A stretch of DNA of 64,000 bases from Algoriphagus resistens (GCF_001442615.1 NZ_LMXN01000021.1:1-64000); one strand, 5' to 3'. Numbered from the stretch's first letter, positions 1 through 9,108 are shown. The notes: generated by a model from the letters alone, not told the origin. A program made the numbers and translations.

Positions 1-734
1 CTGAAAAAGTATGTGAAATTTTAGCTGTTTTTCTTGGTTTTCAACATAGGAGAGCATCTTAACACAGGGTATGAAAGGTATTGTCTGGTTGCGGGATGCA
101 GTCGGACACAAAACAAAAACGGGATGAGGCGTTGCCATTGGGCGAGTCTATGACCCCCGAAGCCCAATCCATCGGCTCCGTGGGTGGGAAATTCACATAC
201 ATTTCTAATTCCTTGACAGGTAAATACTCTTTGTAATAGATCATAGTGATGGAATTAAACGGTGTTATAATGACATTTGATCAATTGACTGTCAGATTAG
301 AAATACCCGATGGCTCTCTATGACTAACGTGAATTTAGGAAAATCCATATTTTCCCGAAAATAATCTGAGCTTTAGAAACTGCAGGATTATCCGACCTGG
401 ACTTCGTTTGCTTATGTACCTCAAATACCTGATTTTGTGTTTTTATGATAGTATTCACCGGAGAAAAGTCCATTCTAAACAAGCGGTGAAGAACATGCTG
501 TTTTAATCCTGCAATCCGCCAGGCCTATGGATTTTTCATCACACCCATTTCGGCCTTCCGGTAGCAGGACCTATTTGTTTTCGGTAAAAAGGTCTTTCTG
601 AATTAATGATGCCATATCATAAGCTGTCCGTTTTTTACAAGTCTCATGGATTTTGTTGAGGTATTTTTGTAACTGTTTTAGGAAAATCACACTAACTCAT
701 TGAACTCACACAGCTTTACAAAATTGCTTTTGTA
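1..734. other. gene-poor left edge
   Basis: No convincing gene was found in this stretch. The only long reading frame (59-244, minus) starts with residues that resemble the N-terminus of an AraC-type sensor domain, but the resemblance stops after about 20 residues. The remainder has many stops in all frames. It may be decayed coding sequence plus the promoter region of the small gene at 735. Confidence 0.5.
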
Positions 735-950
735 ATGATTGAAGTTTTTAAAACCAGTATTAATGATCCCATAAAAGCGGACTTTCTGATAGAACACCTT
801 ATGTTAGAATTCCCTGTCCATGAAGTGAATTTTGATCCGGAAGATTCTTGCCGGATACTTCGTATTGCCAATTGGAGTGTTAACCTAGAAGTAGATCAAC
901 TTATAAAAATCCTCTCGGTGTTTGGGGAACAGGCAGCACCATTACTATAG
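735..950 (+). CDS. small conserved protein, HMA-like fold candidate
   Basis: A 71-residue soluble protein. Small proteins of this kind, with an Ile-Glu-Val-Phe-Lys-Thr start, a central Asp-Pro-Glu-Asp/Cys-Arg-Ile-Leu-Arg stretch and a C-terminal Ile-Lys-Ile-Leu helix, recur in Bacteroidota. They look like a beta-alpha-beta ferredoxin-like (HMA-type) fold, but the paired cysteines of a metal chaperone are missing, with only one Cys at about residue 37. The stop lies 2 nt before the ATG of the BamA-like gene, so the two are probably co-transcribed. The function is unknown and the fold assignment is inference from pattern only. Confidence 0.55.
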   Translation: MIEVFKTSINDPIKADFLIEHLMLEFPVHEVNFDPEDSCRILRIANWSVNLEVDQLIKILSVFGEQAAPLL

Positions 951-952
951 GT

Positions 953-2047
953 ATGTACAAAAAACTGTTATACGGATTGGCCCTGGTATTAATTGGTATA
1001 CGTTCTGTCTTCTGCCAGTCCGATTCAGTTTCTTTTGAGAAAGTCCGAATCACACCCTTGCCGGTCATGTACTACTCACCTGAGACAAAATTTGGATTAG
1101 GGGGACTGGTAGCGGTCAATTTCAATTCATCAGTTGATTCGCTTACCACAGGCTCCTATGCACAGTCTTTCTTTTTGTATACTATGAACAAGCAATATAA
1201 CTGGGATAACACCTTTCGTTATTATACCCCGCAGAATAAACTGATCTACCAAGGGAAATTCAGCATGACTTATTTTCCTGAACTGTATTTTGGAATAGCC
1301 ACTGAACAGCCACTTGCCAAGGAGGATTTGATAAAATATAACAGGTTATCAGCTGAATTTAAGGTTTACAGGGAAATCAGGAAATCGACTTATGTAGGTA
1401 TTGCAACCCGCTATACAAGAATATATAATATAGACTCCGAAAGTGGGGGGAGTTTTTCTTTGGACAAACCTATTGGTTACGGGGGGTACCAACTTCTTGG
1501 CGTCGCACCGTTGATTTCATTTGAATCCCGAAAAAGCCAGGTTTACCCGCGCAATGGAATGTTTGCGGAGATGCAGCTGATGGTATATCCAGAAATGTTA
1601 CATCAATCCTATGGTTTTTTAAACACCAGAATTGATGTAAGAAAATACTTTCCGGTTAATTGGCTGAGTGACCGCGATGTAATTGCCTTGCAGTTTTTTA
1701 TGACTTCCAATTCAGGGGCGGTCCCATTTAAAGAAATGGCAGATATTGGAGGAAACGTTATAATGCGGGGGTACTATACCGGTTTTTATAGATATAATAA
1801 TCTATATGCATTCCAGGCAGAGATCCGTGCGGGACTATGGAGGTTTATCGGTATTGATTTTTGGTTGGGTGCTGCCCTGACTCCCAGAAAATGGTATTCA
1901 TTGGGAGACACCGGGATAAAGCCAAATGCCGGGGTGGGATTACGTTTTATGATCAATGATAAAGACAGACTTAATATCCGTGCAGATTACGGCTTCGGGA
2001 AGCAACGTCAGCGTGGATTTTATTTGGATATTGCAGAAGCTTACTAA
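953..2047 (+). CDS. BamA/TamA-type outer-membrane beta-barrel protein
   Basis: A 364-residue outer-membrane protein. It has a signal peptide (residues 1-21), alternating amphipathic strands throughout, the Glu-Ser-Arg...Tyr-Pro-Arg-Asn-Gly pattern at about 191-202 that opens the Omp85 C-terminal barrel, and the loop-6 motif Met-Arg-Gly-Tyr-Tyr at 271-275. The C-terminus is aromatic (Ala-Glu-Ala-Tyr), as barrels require. There is no room for POTRA domains, so it is a barrel-only Bac_surface_Ag (PF01103) protein and not the essential BamA. It follows the small gene at 735 by 2 nt. The cargo or function is unknown. Confidence 0.8.
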   Translation: MYKKLLYGLALVLIGIRSVFCQSDSVSFEKVRITPLPVMYYSPETKFGLGGLVAVNFNSSVDSLTTGSYAQSFFLYTMNKQYNWDNTFRYYTPQNKLIYQGKFSMTYFPELYFGIATEQPLAKEDLIKYNRLSAEFKVYREIRKSTYVGIATRYTRIYNIDSESGGSFSLDKPIGYGGYQLLGVAPLISFESRKSQVYPRNGMFAEMQLMVYPEMLHQSYGFLNTRIDVRKYFPVNWLSDRDVIALQFFMTSNSGAVPFKEMADIGGNVIMRGYYTGFYRYNNLYAFQAEIRAGLWRFIGIDFWLGAALTPRKWYSLGDTGIKPNAGVGLRFMINDKDRLNIRADYGFGKQRQRGFYLDIAEAY

Positions 2048-2218
2048 TAAAACCTGATAGGTAAAGGTATTGATCTTGAAAGCAGGCTTTATAGTGTCAG
2101 TATTCGTCCTGTCAGAATTTGAAATCGGCATGAAAGAATGTTACAGGCAACATCTGAGCAAAACCCTATTATCGAATTGCAAAAAACACGAAATTAACCT
2201 TCTGAAAGTTGATTGCTG

Positions 2219-3049
2219 ATGGTAAATGTTAAGTTATACCCTGTTCACAGGTCACTTGCACCGCACATACGGATGATATGGTCATTGGATTTGTCCTTAA
2301 CAGGTGAACCGATTGATTTAAGAATGACCGCCGACTGCTATCCCCATTTGGTAATACGATGTGAACATGCGGCAGAAGGGCTATGGTTGCCTGATGAGGG
2401 AGTTGTACCTATGGCGACTTTCAAGGGGATTTCGCTACAGAGTAAAACGTATAAAATGAGTCCTGATTACTCACATATAGCAGTCTCATTTTTTCCCACA
2501 GGCGTACGGAATATATTTAGAGTGGATGTTATAGATACAGTAAACCATCTAATAGAGGCAGGAAATCTACTGCCTTCCGAAGTTATAGAAGAAATTATTT
2601 TGGCACCATCACACCAAGTGCGTTCAGCTATGCTAAATACAATTTTAGCCAAGAAACTAGCATGCCAAAAACATACCGTAGACAATCGCATTGCCGACTT
2701 TCTTATACACCACAAAAGTGGTTATCAAGCCAAGCTTTTGGAATACAATATCAGTGAAAGGCATTTCCTACGCTTGTTTTATCGGGATGTTGGTATTAAT
2801 CCAAAATTATTTAAGCGACTTTACCGCTTTGAAGAAATATTGAACAAAATCCGTAACAACCATATTGATAGCTTTACAGGGCTTGCCTACGAATTTGGCT
2901 ATGCAGACCAATCTCATTTTTGCAAGGAGTTCAAAATGTTCACCGGGCAGACACCTCAGGAATTTGTTAAGGCAGATCAGGTGTTCGAGGAACAGGGGGC
3001 TGTTGACAGGCCTGAGGGGGTAGGGCATATCATAGGGGCATCATTGTAG
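2219..3049 (+). CDS. AraC family transcriptional regulator
   Basis: A DNA-binding regulator with an N-terminal Bacteroidota sensor domain (about 1-150, DUF6597-like) and a C-terminal AraC double helix-turn-helix (about 160-260). The hallmark of the second helix-turn-helix is Leu-Ala-Tyr-Glu-Phe-Gly-Tyr-Ala-Asp-Gln-Ser-His-Phe followed by Phe-Thr-Gly-Gln-Thr-Pro-Gln-Glu-Phe. The frame can open at TTG 2213, but ATG 2219 is the more natural start. The gene stands alone, with no obvious operon partner, and the ligand is unknown. Confidence 0.85.
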   Translation: MVNVKLYPVHRSLAPHIRMIWSLDLSLTGEPIDLRMTADCYPHLVIRCEHAAEGLWLPDEGVVPMATFKGISLQSKTYKMSPDYSHIAVSFFPTGVRNIFRVDVIDTVNHLIEAGNLLPSEVIEEIILAPSHQVRSAMLNTILAKKLACQKHTVDNRIADFLIHHKSGYQAKLLEYNISERHFLRLFYRDVGINPKLFKRLYRFEEILNKIRNNHIDSFTGLAYEFGYADQSHFCKEFKMFTGQTPQEFVKADQVFEEQGAVDRPEGVGHIIGASL

Positions 3050-3435
3050 CCCACGATACCGGCTATTTTGCACTTCTCAATTTCCAGGCAATATATTTTA
3101 CAGTTGAAATAGTATACACCTGTATGCAATCTTGCGTTAGGCCCCTGTGGAGGTATCAGGTGTTTTTGACGCAATTCGCCCTTTGAACTTGCACAGGTAA
3201 ACTGGTGATTTAATCCGTGCAATCGGGAGGTACGAAGATTATACATGTTGCTTAGTGGATTAAAAGTGAGAAGTCTGTTTTATTCTATTTTTCATAAGCC
3301 CGCTTGACGAACTTAGCTTGATGAATTTGCGGATTGGAGCAAAGTGTTGGATAGCGTAGTATACCATTGATGATGAGCATACTAGACAAAATCAATCATC
3401 ATATGCTACGTTCTGATAGAGTTAAATTTTAAACT
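3050..3435. other. intergenic stretch with an imperfect inverted repeat
   Basis: No gene was recognised in these 386 bases. Near the right end (about 3352-3418) lies an imperfect inverted repeat: the arms share CGTAG, ATA and TGATGAT in opposite orientation around a central spacer. It could be a hairpin ahead of the methyltransferase gene or a chance pattern. Confidence 0.3.
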
Positions 3436-4071
3436 ATGCAAGATTTAGAAAAGATATGTGGGTATTATAACTCAATTACTGAGGAATACTCTTCAAAGTT
3501 TTTGGATGAACTGTCCCAAAATCATTTTGATAGACTGTTACTTAAAGCATTTCAAAGTGAAAATAAATCCAATGAAACTATCGTTGATTTAGGTTGTGGC
3601 CCTGGGCACCTTTCGGCCTTTTTAGCAGGGTTAGGAGCACACGTAAAAGGTGTGGATATTTCCTCAGAAATGATTATTTATGCCAACACTGCTTTTCCAT
3701 CTTTGGATTTTGAGATTGGCGATATCTTGGCTCTAACCTATCCGGATAATTATTTTTCTGCTGGTATCTCATTTTACTCACTAGTGCATTTTAACCTAGA
3801 ACAGGTTAGGGAAGCCTTTGTTGAGATTAATAGGGTGTTAAAACCTAATAGCCAATTTCTGTTCTCCTTTCATCTAGGGGAGCAAAAATACCGGTTAGAT
3901 GACTTTTTTGATAAGAAAGGGGATTTAGATATCTTTTTCTTTAAAATACCGGATTTACAGCGGATTTTATCTGAAACAGATTTTCAGGTTATAGATATTT
4001 ACCTTAGACAAGCCTATTCCTACGAGTACCAAAGTGACAGAGGCTATATTTGGGTGAAATCAGTAAAATAG
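3436..4071 (+). CDS. class I SAM-dependent methyltransferase
   Basis: A 211-residue soluble enzyme of the Methyltransf_11/25 type. The SAM-binding motif I is Val-Asp-Leu-Gly-Cys-Gly-Pro-Gly at about 50-57, and the acidic end of strand 2 is Gly-Val-Asp-Ile-Ser at about 73-77. The later motif with Asp-Ile-Leu and the hydrophobic strand Ala-Gly-Ile-Ser-Phe-Tyr-Ser-Leu-Val-His-Phe complete the Rossmann core. The methyl acceptor cannot be told from the sequence. The gene is monocistronic, and the next gene (a GNAT) starts 136 nt downstream. Confidence 0.85.
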   Translation: MQDLEKICGYYNSITEEYSSKFLDELSQNHFDRLLLKAFQSENKSNETIVDLGCGPGHLSAFLAGLGAHVKGVDISSEMIIYANTAFPSLDFEIGDILALTYPDNYFSAGISFYSLVHFNLEQVREAFVEINRVLKPNSQFLFSFHLGEQKYRLDDFFDKKGDLDIFFFKIPDLQRILSETDFQVIDIYLRQAYSYEYQSDRGYIWVKSVK

Positions 4072-4207
4072 CCTTTGGAATCAAATGCAAGGAACTGGGT
4101 TCATGTCTTCCCTTTTAACTGGGAGGTGATAGGCGAAGTAAAAGACTGTAGCCATTCATTCAAGGCTTAAATATGCAGGCCTAGTTTAAACTATAGCAGG
4201 ATTTGAA

Positions 4208-4678
4208 ATGCAAGAGAAATTCAAGAACGATAAAATTTTACTGAAGCGGCTAGCAGTTAATGATGCTGATCAATATTATAAACTATATACTGCCCAAAAT
4301 GGTAGGTACCATGACTATTCATCTATAAAGCCAATTGAATTCACCGAGCAGATTATCGCTAAATGTAATTGTATTTTTACCATCAGAAGTGTACAAGATA
4401 GTACCAAAATTATTGGTGACTGTGCCTTGCACCATTGGAATAAGGAAAAGAACGAAATGGAAATTGGAGGTTTGTTACTTCCTCACTATTGGGGAAGGGG
4501 ATTTATGGCTTCTGCATTTCAGATCCTTGCTGATTTGGCTAAAAAAGAATTCGGAATCCAAACATTGATAGCCAGGACGGAAAGTACAAATAGCAAAGCA
4601 TTGAGGTTCGCCATGAAAAATGGGTTTGCCAAAAAGGATCAGGAAGGCATTTTGCTGCTTTTAGTAAAGGACCTTTAG
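4208..4678 (+). CDS. GNAT family N-acetyltransferase (RimJ/RimL type)
   Basis: A 156-residue acetyl-CoA-dependent transferase of the Acetyltransf_3 type. The N-terminal beta strands begin Leu-Lys-Arg-Leu-Ala-Val-Asn-Asp-Ala-Asp. The acetyl-CoA pyrophosphate loop is seen as Tyr-Trp-Gly-Arg-Gly-Phe-Met-Ala-Ser-Ala at about 95-105. The C-terminal part has Asn-Ser-Lys-Ala-Leu-Arg-Phe-Ala-Met-Lys-Asn-Gly-Phe, typical of this fold. The substrate (ribosomal protein N-terminus, small amine or other) is unknown. Confidence 0.85.
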   Translation: MQEKFKNDKILLKRLAVNDADQYYKLYTAQNGRYHDYSSIKPIEFTEQIIAKCNCIFTIRSVQDSTKIIGDCALHHWNKEKNEMEIGGLLLPHYWGRGFMASAFQILADLAKKEFGIQTLIARTESTNSKALRFAMKNGFAKKDQEGILLLLVKDL

Positions 4679-4836
4679 AGAGGAGTTACACGTGAACAAT
4701 TTTAATCCTATACCAGAAGTATGCGTGAGTGCTTTCATAGGTTTCTGTACGTTGTTTGGGTTGGCAAGGCACTTTTATAGGCAACCCTGTAGATACCGGA
4801 TGGATTTTACTGACCAATTAGCTCTATAAACTTAGG

Positions 4837-5385
4837 ATGATGAGAGTTGATGCCATACCAAATATCACAAAATGGTCATTTTATGGGCTCCTTTTAATAA
4901 TAGGAGGATTTTCCCTGTATGTACTGGCTGCCTGGTCCCTTGACCATATACTGAACCAGGATCCGGTAGATGAAACGGGCTGGATTATCTTTGGTGCATC
5001 CCTGGCAAGGCTTATTACACTGGGTGTCGCATTCCTGGCTTTGCGCACCTATTTAACTGCTGTTAAAAGAAATACTGGGTTAATTGCTTTTGCTTTGTTT
5101 GCATGCTCCAGTGGACAGTTGGTTTATCCATTGGCAGAACTTATTGTAAAGTTTCTTGTCCTGGTTGGATTATGGGAATCAACCGGTAAAGGCATATCAA
5201 ATATGAAGGCTGAAGGCTGGTTCAACCATGGAGCAGCCTGGCTTATATTCGGGATCCCGGGAATTCTGTTTTTGAGTATAGGTTTACAGTATTCCAATTG
5301 CTTCCATGTTAGCCGCGCCTATCTTATCGCAGGCTCAGTCGTTGGAGTTTTGCTTTTGCTAGTACTAGGAGTATTGATTGGTTAG
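4837..5385 (+). CDS. hypothetical integral membrane protein
   Basis: A 182-residue protein with about five hydrophobic helices (near residues 13-33, 46-66, 75-98, 128-150 and 158-181) separated by short polar loops, so it sits in the inner membrane. I do not recognise a family. ATG ATG at the start gives two equivalent initiation codons. The neighbours (a GNAT upstream, a Crp/Fnr regulator downstream) give no functional hint. Confidence 0.6.
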   Translation: MMRVDAIPNITKWSFYGLLLIIGGFSLYVLAAWSLDHILNQDPVDETGWIIFGASLARLITLGVAFLALRTYLTAVKRNTGLIAFALFACSSGQLVYPLAELIVKFLVLVGLWESTGKGISNMKAEGWFNHGAAWLIFGIPGILFLSIGLQYSNCFHVSRAYLIAGSVVGVLLLLVLGVLIG

Positions 5386-5601
5386 GAAACGTCAAAGAGG
5401 AAGTACATTGCTCGTCGAAATTGGGTATTTAATATATTCACCATTCTTTTTTCAAGTGGACCAAACCAGGTATATTGAGCTGAAGAATACTGCCATAGGC
5501 AGATACGCTTAGGTTTGGATCCTGGGCACATGGCATGCTGGCTTTCGCTTTTTGGTCCTACCTAAAAGCATTCTTGACTTAATGAAATCTGATTTTTGAT
5601 T

Positions 5602-6171
5602 ATGAATGATCTTGCAGAACTAAAAAAATCTCTAGTACAATGTCATCCTTTTTCAGAAGTGCAATTGGCAATGTTTACTGATAAAGTATCAGTTCAGAAA
5701 TTCCTGAAAAAAGATTTTCTCGTGAAGAAAAACCAGGTATGTACCAGCCTCAGTTTTATTTTGGCAGGAAGCTTTCGCTTATATGCAGAAACTGAGCTCA
5801 GGGAACTCACACTTAAGTTTTTTACGGAGGGCTGTTGGGTTTCGGACATCGAGAGTTTACTCGTTCAAAAACCCTCAAATGTATTCATTGAAGCTTCGCA
5901 GGATTCTATTGTAGGTTCCATTTCTTTAGACGACATCCATAATTTAATGGATTTACATCCTTGTTTTAGTATGTTAAATAGCTTGTTGGCAAACCTCTCC
6001 GTTTCAACCGAGCAAATGATTGCCTTAACTTCAATGAATCCGGATGACAGATATAAGGACCTCCTTTCAAAAAAACCTGATTGGATTAACCGTTTTCCCC
6101 AAATGCAGATCGCTTCCTATCTGGGAATTACACCGGAAACATTAAGCCGGGTGAGGGCACGTTTGGTTTGA
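5602..6171 (+). CDS. Crp/Fnr family transcriptional regulator
   Basis: A protein of about 189 residues with an N-terminal cyclic-nucleotide-binding-like beta barrel (about 20-125) and a short C-terminal winged helix whose recognition helix is Ile-Ala-Ser-Tyr-Leu-Gly-Ile-Thr-Pro-Glu-Thr-Leu-Ser-Arg-Val-Arg. This matches the Bacteroidota Crp-like regulators that control nearby oxidoreductases or dioxygenase-fold proteins. The frame can open at TTG 5596, but ATG 5602 is preferred. A VOC-fold gene begins 82 nt downstream on the same strand and is the likely target. No Fnr-type cysteine cluster is present, so iron-sulfur sensing is unlikely. Confidence 0.85.
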   Translation: MNDLAELKKSLVQCHPFSEVQLAMFTDKVSVQKFLKKDFLVKKNQVCTSLSFILAGSFRLYAETELRELTLKFFTEGCWVSDIESLLVQKPSNVFIEASQDSIVGSISLDDIHNLMDLHPCFSMLNSLLANLSVSTEQMIALTSMNPDDRYKDLLSKKPDWINRFPQMQIASYLGITPETLSRVRARLV

Positions 6172-6253
6172 TTTCTTGATTTCAGTCAATGATGCAGTGG
6201 GTAATTATACCCAACTTTACATCAAATCAAACGACACTTAAATAACCCTGAAT

Positions 6254-6613
6254 ATGCTTACAGAAATCAGTCCCAAACTTCCTATGCGAAGCAAGGCGAA
6301 AACTAAGGATTATTATTTAGACAAACTGGGTTTCCATGAATTCGGCAGTACTGATTTTGAAGGGTACTTAATGGTTTCAAAAGATAAGATCCAACTTCAC
6401 TTTTTTGAATTTAAAACACTGGATCCTGTGCAAAATTATGGTCAGGTTTACATCAGGGTTGACAACATCGACAGCTTTTTCCAGGACCTGGTCAACAGGG
6501 GAATAAGCATTCATCCGAATGGGCACCTTCAGACAAAGCCTTGGGGGCAACGAGAGTTTTCTGTTCTGGATCCCGACAGTAATTTACTTACCTTCGGTCA
6601 GTCTTTAGGATGA
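6254..6613 (+). CDS. VOC family protein (glyoxalase/bleomycin-resistance fold)
   Basis: A 119-residue single-domain vicinal-oxygen-chelate protein. It shows the two beta-alpha-beta-beta-beta modules: first half with Leu-Gly-Phe-His-Glu-Phe and Leu-His-Phe-Phe-Glu-Phe, second half with Tyr-Ile-Arg-Val-Asp-Asn-Ile-Asp, Trp-Gly-Gln-Arg-Glu-Phe-Ser-Val-Leu-Asp-Pro-Asp and a final Leu-Thr-Phe-Gly. The Trp-Gly-x-Arg-Glu-Phe/Asp-Pro-Asp-x-Asn signature is that of the bleomycin-resistance-like subgroup, which bind or shield small molecules. It sits directly after the Crp/Fnr gene. The ligand is unknown. Confidence 0.85.
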   Translation: MLTEISPKLPMRSKAKTKDYYLDKLGFHEFGSTDFEGYLMVSKDKIQLHFFEFKTLDPVQNYGQVYIRVDNIDSFFQDLVNRGISIHPNGHLQTKPWGQREFSVLDPDSNLLTFGQSLG

Positions 6614-6630
6614 TAGCCAGTAAGACTGCC

Positions 6631-6909
6631 TTAAGGACAATCCGGCAAGTCGAGCAGCAGGTTATGGAGATATCCCTGTCCCAGGGCAGTCAATGATTTT
6701 TCGATATCTCCGGTGACCTTCACATTGATTTCTTCAAACTGCTCTACTACAAAGAATTCAAATACTCCGGAATTAATCCCTTCCACGGCCTCCCTGACTG
6801 AAATATTCCATTTCTCACCGGTTCCGTTTACACCTCCGATATGGGTAATGTCGCCCTCAAAAGTGCCTTTAGGAAGTTTTTTTGAACAAAGTATGCGTAA
6901 TCTTTTCAT
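6631..6909 (-). CDS. DUF3892 domain-containing protein
   Basis: A 92-residue protein matching the DUF3892 pattern. It has an N-terminal strand Lys-Arg-Leu-Arg-Ile-Leu-Cys, then the hallmark Ile-Thr-His-Ile-Gly-Gly-Val-Asn-Gly-Thr-Gly (about 20-31) with Trp-Asn-Ile-Ser and Glu-Ala-Val-Glu-Gly-Ile, a middle Phe-Phe-Val-Val, and the closing Asn-Leu-Leu-Leu-Asp-Leu-Pro-Asp-Cys-Pro. Family function is unknown. The gene is convergent with the VOC gene, with 17 nt between the stops. The overlapping plus-strand reading frame at 6713-6976 is a shadow. Confidence 0.8.
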   Translation of the reverse strand: MKRLRILCSKKLPKGTFEGDITHIGGVNGTGEKWNISVREAVEGINSGVFEFFVVEQFEEINVKVTGDIEKSLTALGQGYLHNLLLDLPDCP

Positions 6910-7425
6910 GGTTATGTTTCAGCCTGCAAAGATGGGGCTGAATGAAGAATTTTCTGATTATCGGCTACTGTTTTAATTCGACCCCCAGGCAAATTAAAGC
7001 GCCAGGCTTTCCTTGAACATGTGTATTTCCCTGAACCTGCATCCAGTCAGGTTACAGCTTTTCAGATGTTCCTGTTTACTGTTGCTATACCCGATCTGAT
7101 CTGCTGGAATGTGCATGACCCTGTCTGCAATTATTCAAAATGCATAGTCCCAAACTTGCAGATTTCCCGGCCTTCTTTCGAATTCACTTTATTTATAGGT
7201 GGAATAAGTCAGTTCCATGAAGAAAGTGGCTTGAAGGATAAGAAGTCAATGGGTTGAAGGTAAGGTGTCAGGAAGGATTTATGGCATGCTATTTCTACCG
7301 TCTTACAGGTGGATTTTAAGTTACTTAACCTGCATCCACGATTTGAACACACCATTTGTTGATTTGATTACTTGTGGCGCTATCCTGTTAAGGACTTTTG
7401 TATTAGAAACATAAACTGATACAAA
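6910..7425. other. divergent intergenic region
   Basis: 516 bases between the divergent DUF3892 and SDR genes. A 78-codon plus-strand frame at 7021-7257 shows no recognisable domain or codon pattern and is not called. The stretch must hold the promoters for both neighbours, but no clear TAnnTTTG box with a matching -33 element was identified. Confidence 0.4.
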
Positions 7426-8169
7426 ATGGAAAACATTAAAGGAAAAGTAATCGCAATTACAGGAGCCAGCAGTGGAATAGGAGAAGCTATAGCCCGTCAC
7501 TTAGCAAGCTTGGGGGCCATGGTCTCTCTAGGGGCCAGACGTCTGGAAAAATTGGAAACTATCGTAAATGATATTGTAAAGAACGGTGGGCGGGCGATAT
7601 GCAAACAATTGGATGTTACCCAAGCTGTTGATGTGAGGGACTTCGTCAGCTTTACTATAGACGAATTTAAAACCGTAGACGTGTTTATCAACAATGCGGG
7701 ACTGATGCCACTTTCGATGATCAATGCCTACAAAGTTGATGAATGGCATAAAATGATCGATGTGAATATAAAGGGGGTACTACACGGTATTGCTGCTGCG
7801 CTTCCTGTATTTGAAGAAAAAGACAGGGGCCAGTTTATAAACATAACCTCCGTCGGGGATCGCTGGGTAGGACCTACCTCTACTGTTTACAGTGCAACGA
7901 AATTTGCAGTAAGGGCAATTTCAGAAGGGCTGCGCCAGGAAGTAAGCGGAAATATCAGGGTAACGATTGTCGCTCCGGGTGCCACAGAATCGGAATTGGC
8001 AGAAACGATCTCCGATCCTGAATTGAAGAAAGTCGCGCTGGAACAATTTAGGACGCATTTGTTGCCAGCTAAAGCTATTGCCGCAGCTGTGGCATATGCG
8101 GTTTCCCAGCCTTCAGATGTGGATGTAAATGAACTTGTAGTAAGGCCTACAGCCCAAAAATCATTCTGA
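7426..8169 (+). CDS. short-chain dehydrogenase/reductase (SDR)
   Basis: A 247-residue classical SDR. The NAD(P)-binding Thr-Gly-Ala-Ser-Ser-Gly-Ile-Gly is at about 13-20, Asn-Asn-Ala-Gly at about 89-92, and the catalytic Ser...Tyr-x-x-x-Lys is Ser (Ile-Thr-Ser-Val-Gly) and Tyr-Ser-Ala-Thr-Lys near 140-157. The Ala-Arg-Arg after strand 2 suggests NADPH preference. The family reduces or oxidises carbonyl or hydroxyl groups on varied small molecules, and the substrate here is unknown. Downstream are a decayed SnoaL-like gene, an Atu4866-type gene and an AraC regulator, which together look like a small detoxification cassette. Confidence 0.9.
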   Translation: MENIKGKVIAITGASSGIGEAIARHLASLGAMVSLGARRLEKLETIVNDIVKNGGRAICKQLDVTQAVDVRDFVSFTIDEFKTVDVFINNAGLMPLSMINAYKVDEWHKMIDVNIKGVLHGIAAALPVFEEKDRGQFINITSVGDRWVGPTSTVYSATKFAVRAISEGLRQEVSGNIRVTIVAPGATESELAETISDPELKKVALEQFRTHLLPAKAIAAAVAYAVSQPSDVDVNELVVRPTAQKSF

Positions 8170-8189
8170 TAGAGCAAATAAAAGGGGTG

Positions 8190-8567
8190 ATGTTGTTGTT
8201 GCTGGGTATGGTATTGGGACTGGACAATGCTTATTCTCAGTAGGTAAAAGAAGGCTACTTGGGAAGGATAAATTAGCATCAGTGGAATTTGATGCCCTCT
8301 ATTTTGGCACAACTCGCCCCCCTTTACTTCCGGAATAATAAGCCTTTCCATTGATGGGCCCTATGTTTGGATGCACTTCAAGGCAAGGTTACCGCAATCG
8401 AAGGAAAATTTTATGCAAGTACGTATTTCTGGAAGATACAGTTGAAGAATGAAAAAATCATAACAGGTATCGCCTTCTTAGATACATATGAATTACCTGA
8501 ATTAATGAATAGGATAGAAAAAAAACAAGCATGGATAATACAATGGAAGAAACCGGGAAATATATAG
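8190..8567 (+). pseudogene. decayed SnoaL/NTF2-like gene
   Basis: The 66-codon tail frame (TTG 8367 to 8567) encodes a sequence like the C-terminal half of SnoaL-like/NTF2 proteins, with Phe-Tyr-Ala-Ser-Thr-Tyr-Phe-Trp-Lys-Ile then Ile-Ala-Phe-Leu-Asp-Thr. Just upstream, the neighbouring frame (about 8293-8385) reads Ile-Asp-Gly-Pro-Tyr-Val-Trp-Met-His-Phe-Lys, which fits the preceding strands, so a frameshift near 8380 would join them. An ATG at 8190 opens a signal-peptide-like stretch that runs into in-frame stops (TAG 8241 and others). I read this as a broken gene. The exact original start is uncertain. The last 37 nt overlap the next gene. Confidence 0.4.
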
Positions 8568-8791
8568 GGGTGTGGGTGACGGAGGATGGGTATATCAGAC
8601 ATGAATTACTGCCTGGCAACCGTTATGACGAGGCACGTGGTGACCGCACAAGTGCATATCGGGGAAAGTACAATGTAGTCGGTAACTATATTGATTATAT
8701 GGACGATACCGGGTTTTCTGCAGACGGTGAATTTGTTGATGAAAGAACGCTGCATCACGGCGGGTATATTTTCCATAAAGTTGAAGATTAG
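8543..8791 (+). CDS. Atu4866 domain-containing protein
   Basis: About 82-86 residues and close to the Atu4866 (PF11512) pattern: Tyr-Ile-Gly-Val-Trp-Val-Thr-Glu-Asp-Gly-Tyr-Ile-Arg-His-Glu-Leu-Leu-Pro, then Arg-Tyr-Asp-Glu-Ala-Arg-Gly, Tyr-Arg-Gly-Lys-Tyr and Asp-Tyr-Met-Asp-Asp-Thr-Gly-Phe-Ser-Ala-Asp-Gly. This is a small lipocalin-like beta barrel of unknown function, commonly encoded near SDRs and AraC regulators. ATG 8531 also opens the frame; ATG 8543 was chosen because it reduces overlap with the remnant before it. Confidence 0.8.
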   Translation: MEETGKYIGVWVTEDGYIRHELLPGNRYDEARGDRTSAYRGKYNVVGNYIDYMDDTGFSADGEFVDERTLHHGGYIFHKVED

Positions 8792-9108
8792 TATAAGATA
8801 CCTATAGTCCTAGGGCGAATTGATAATTTGCCACACAACATGTTTTCGGTTCTGCCTTCCCGGACGGAATGGCCTGCCCCACGACAATAAAGAACTTATG
8901 TCCCACAGGAAGAGAACCTCATGGATTAAAGAGTACACCTGAAATAGAGCATGACACAAGAGTTACTCAATAGGATGATTATAATGCAGGCGAGATTCCA
9001 AGTGACCTATAAAAATCAAAATATAAATACTTGAAAAACAATCCGCCTGTAATCATTGGGTGGAAGATAAGTTGGGATCGTTTATACCTAATTCACTATT
9101 TTAGTTTT

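Noticed and set aside
59..244. Minus-strand 61-codon frame with an AraC-sensor-like beginning
   Set aside because: Only about 20 residues look family-like, and neither continuing in the same frame nor shifting frame gives a convincing extension, so it is not called as a gene or pseudogene.
2977..3246. Minus-strand 89-codon frame
   Set aside because: It overlaps the end of the AraC gene antisense, is rich in Cys, His and Pro with no domain pattern, and looks like a shadow.
7021..7257. 78-codon plus-strand frame between DUF3892 and SDR
   Set aside because: No start signal, family or codon pattern supports it. It is treated as intergenic.
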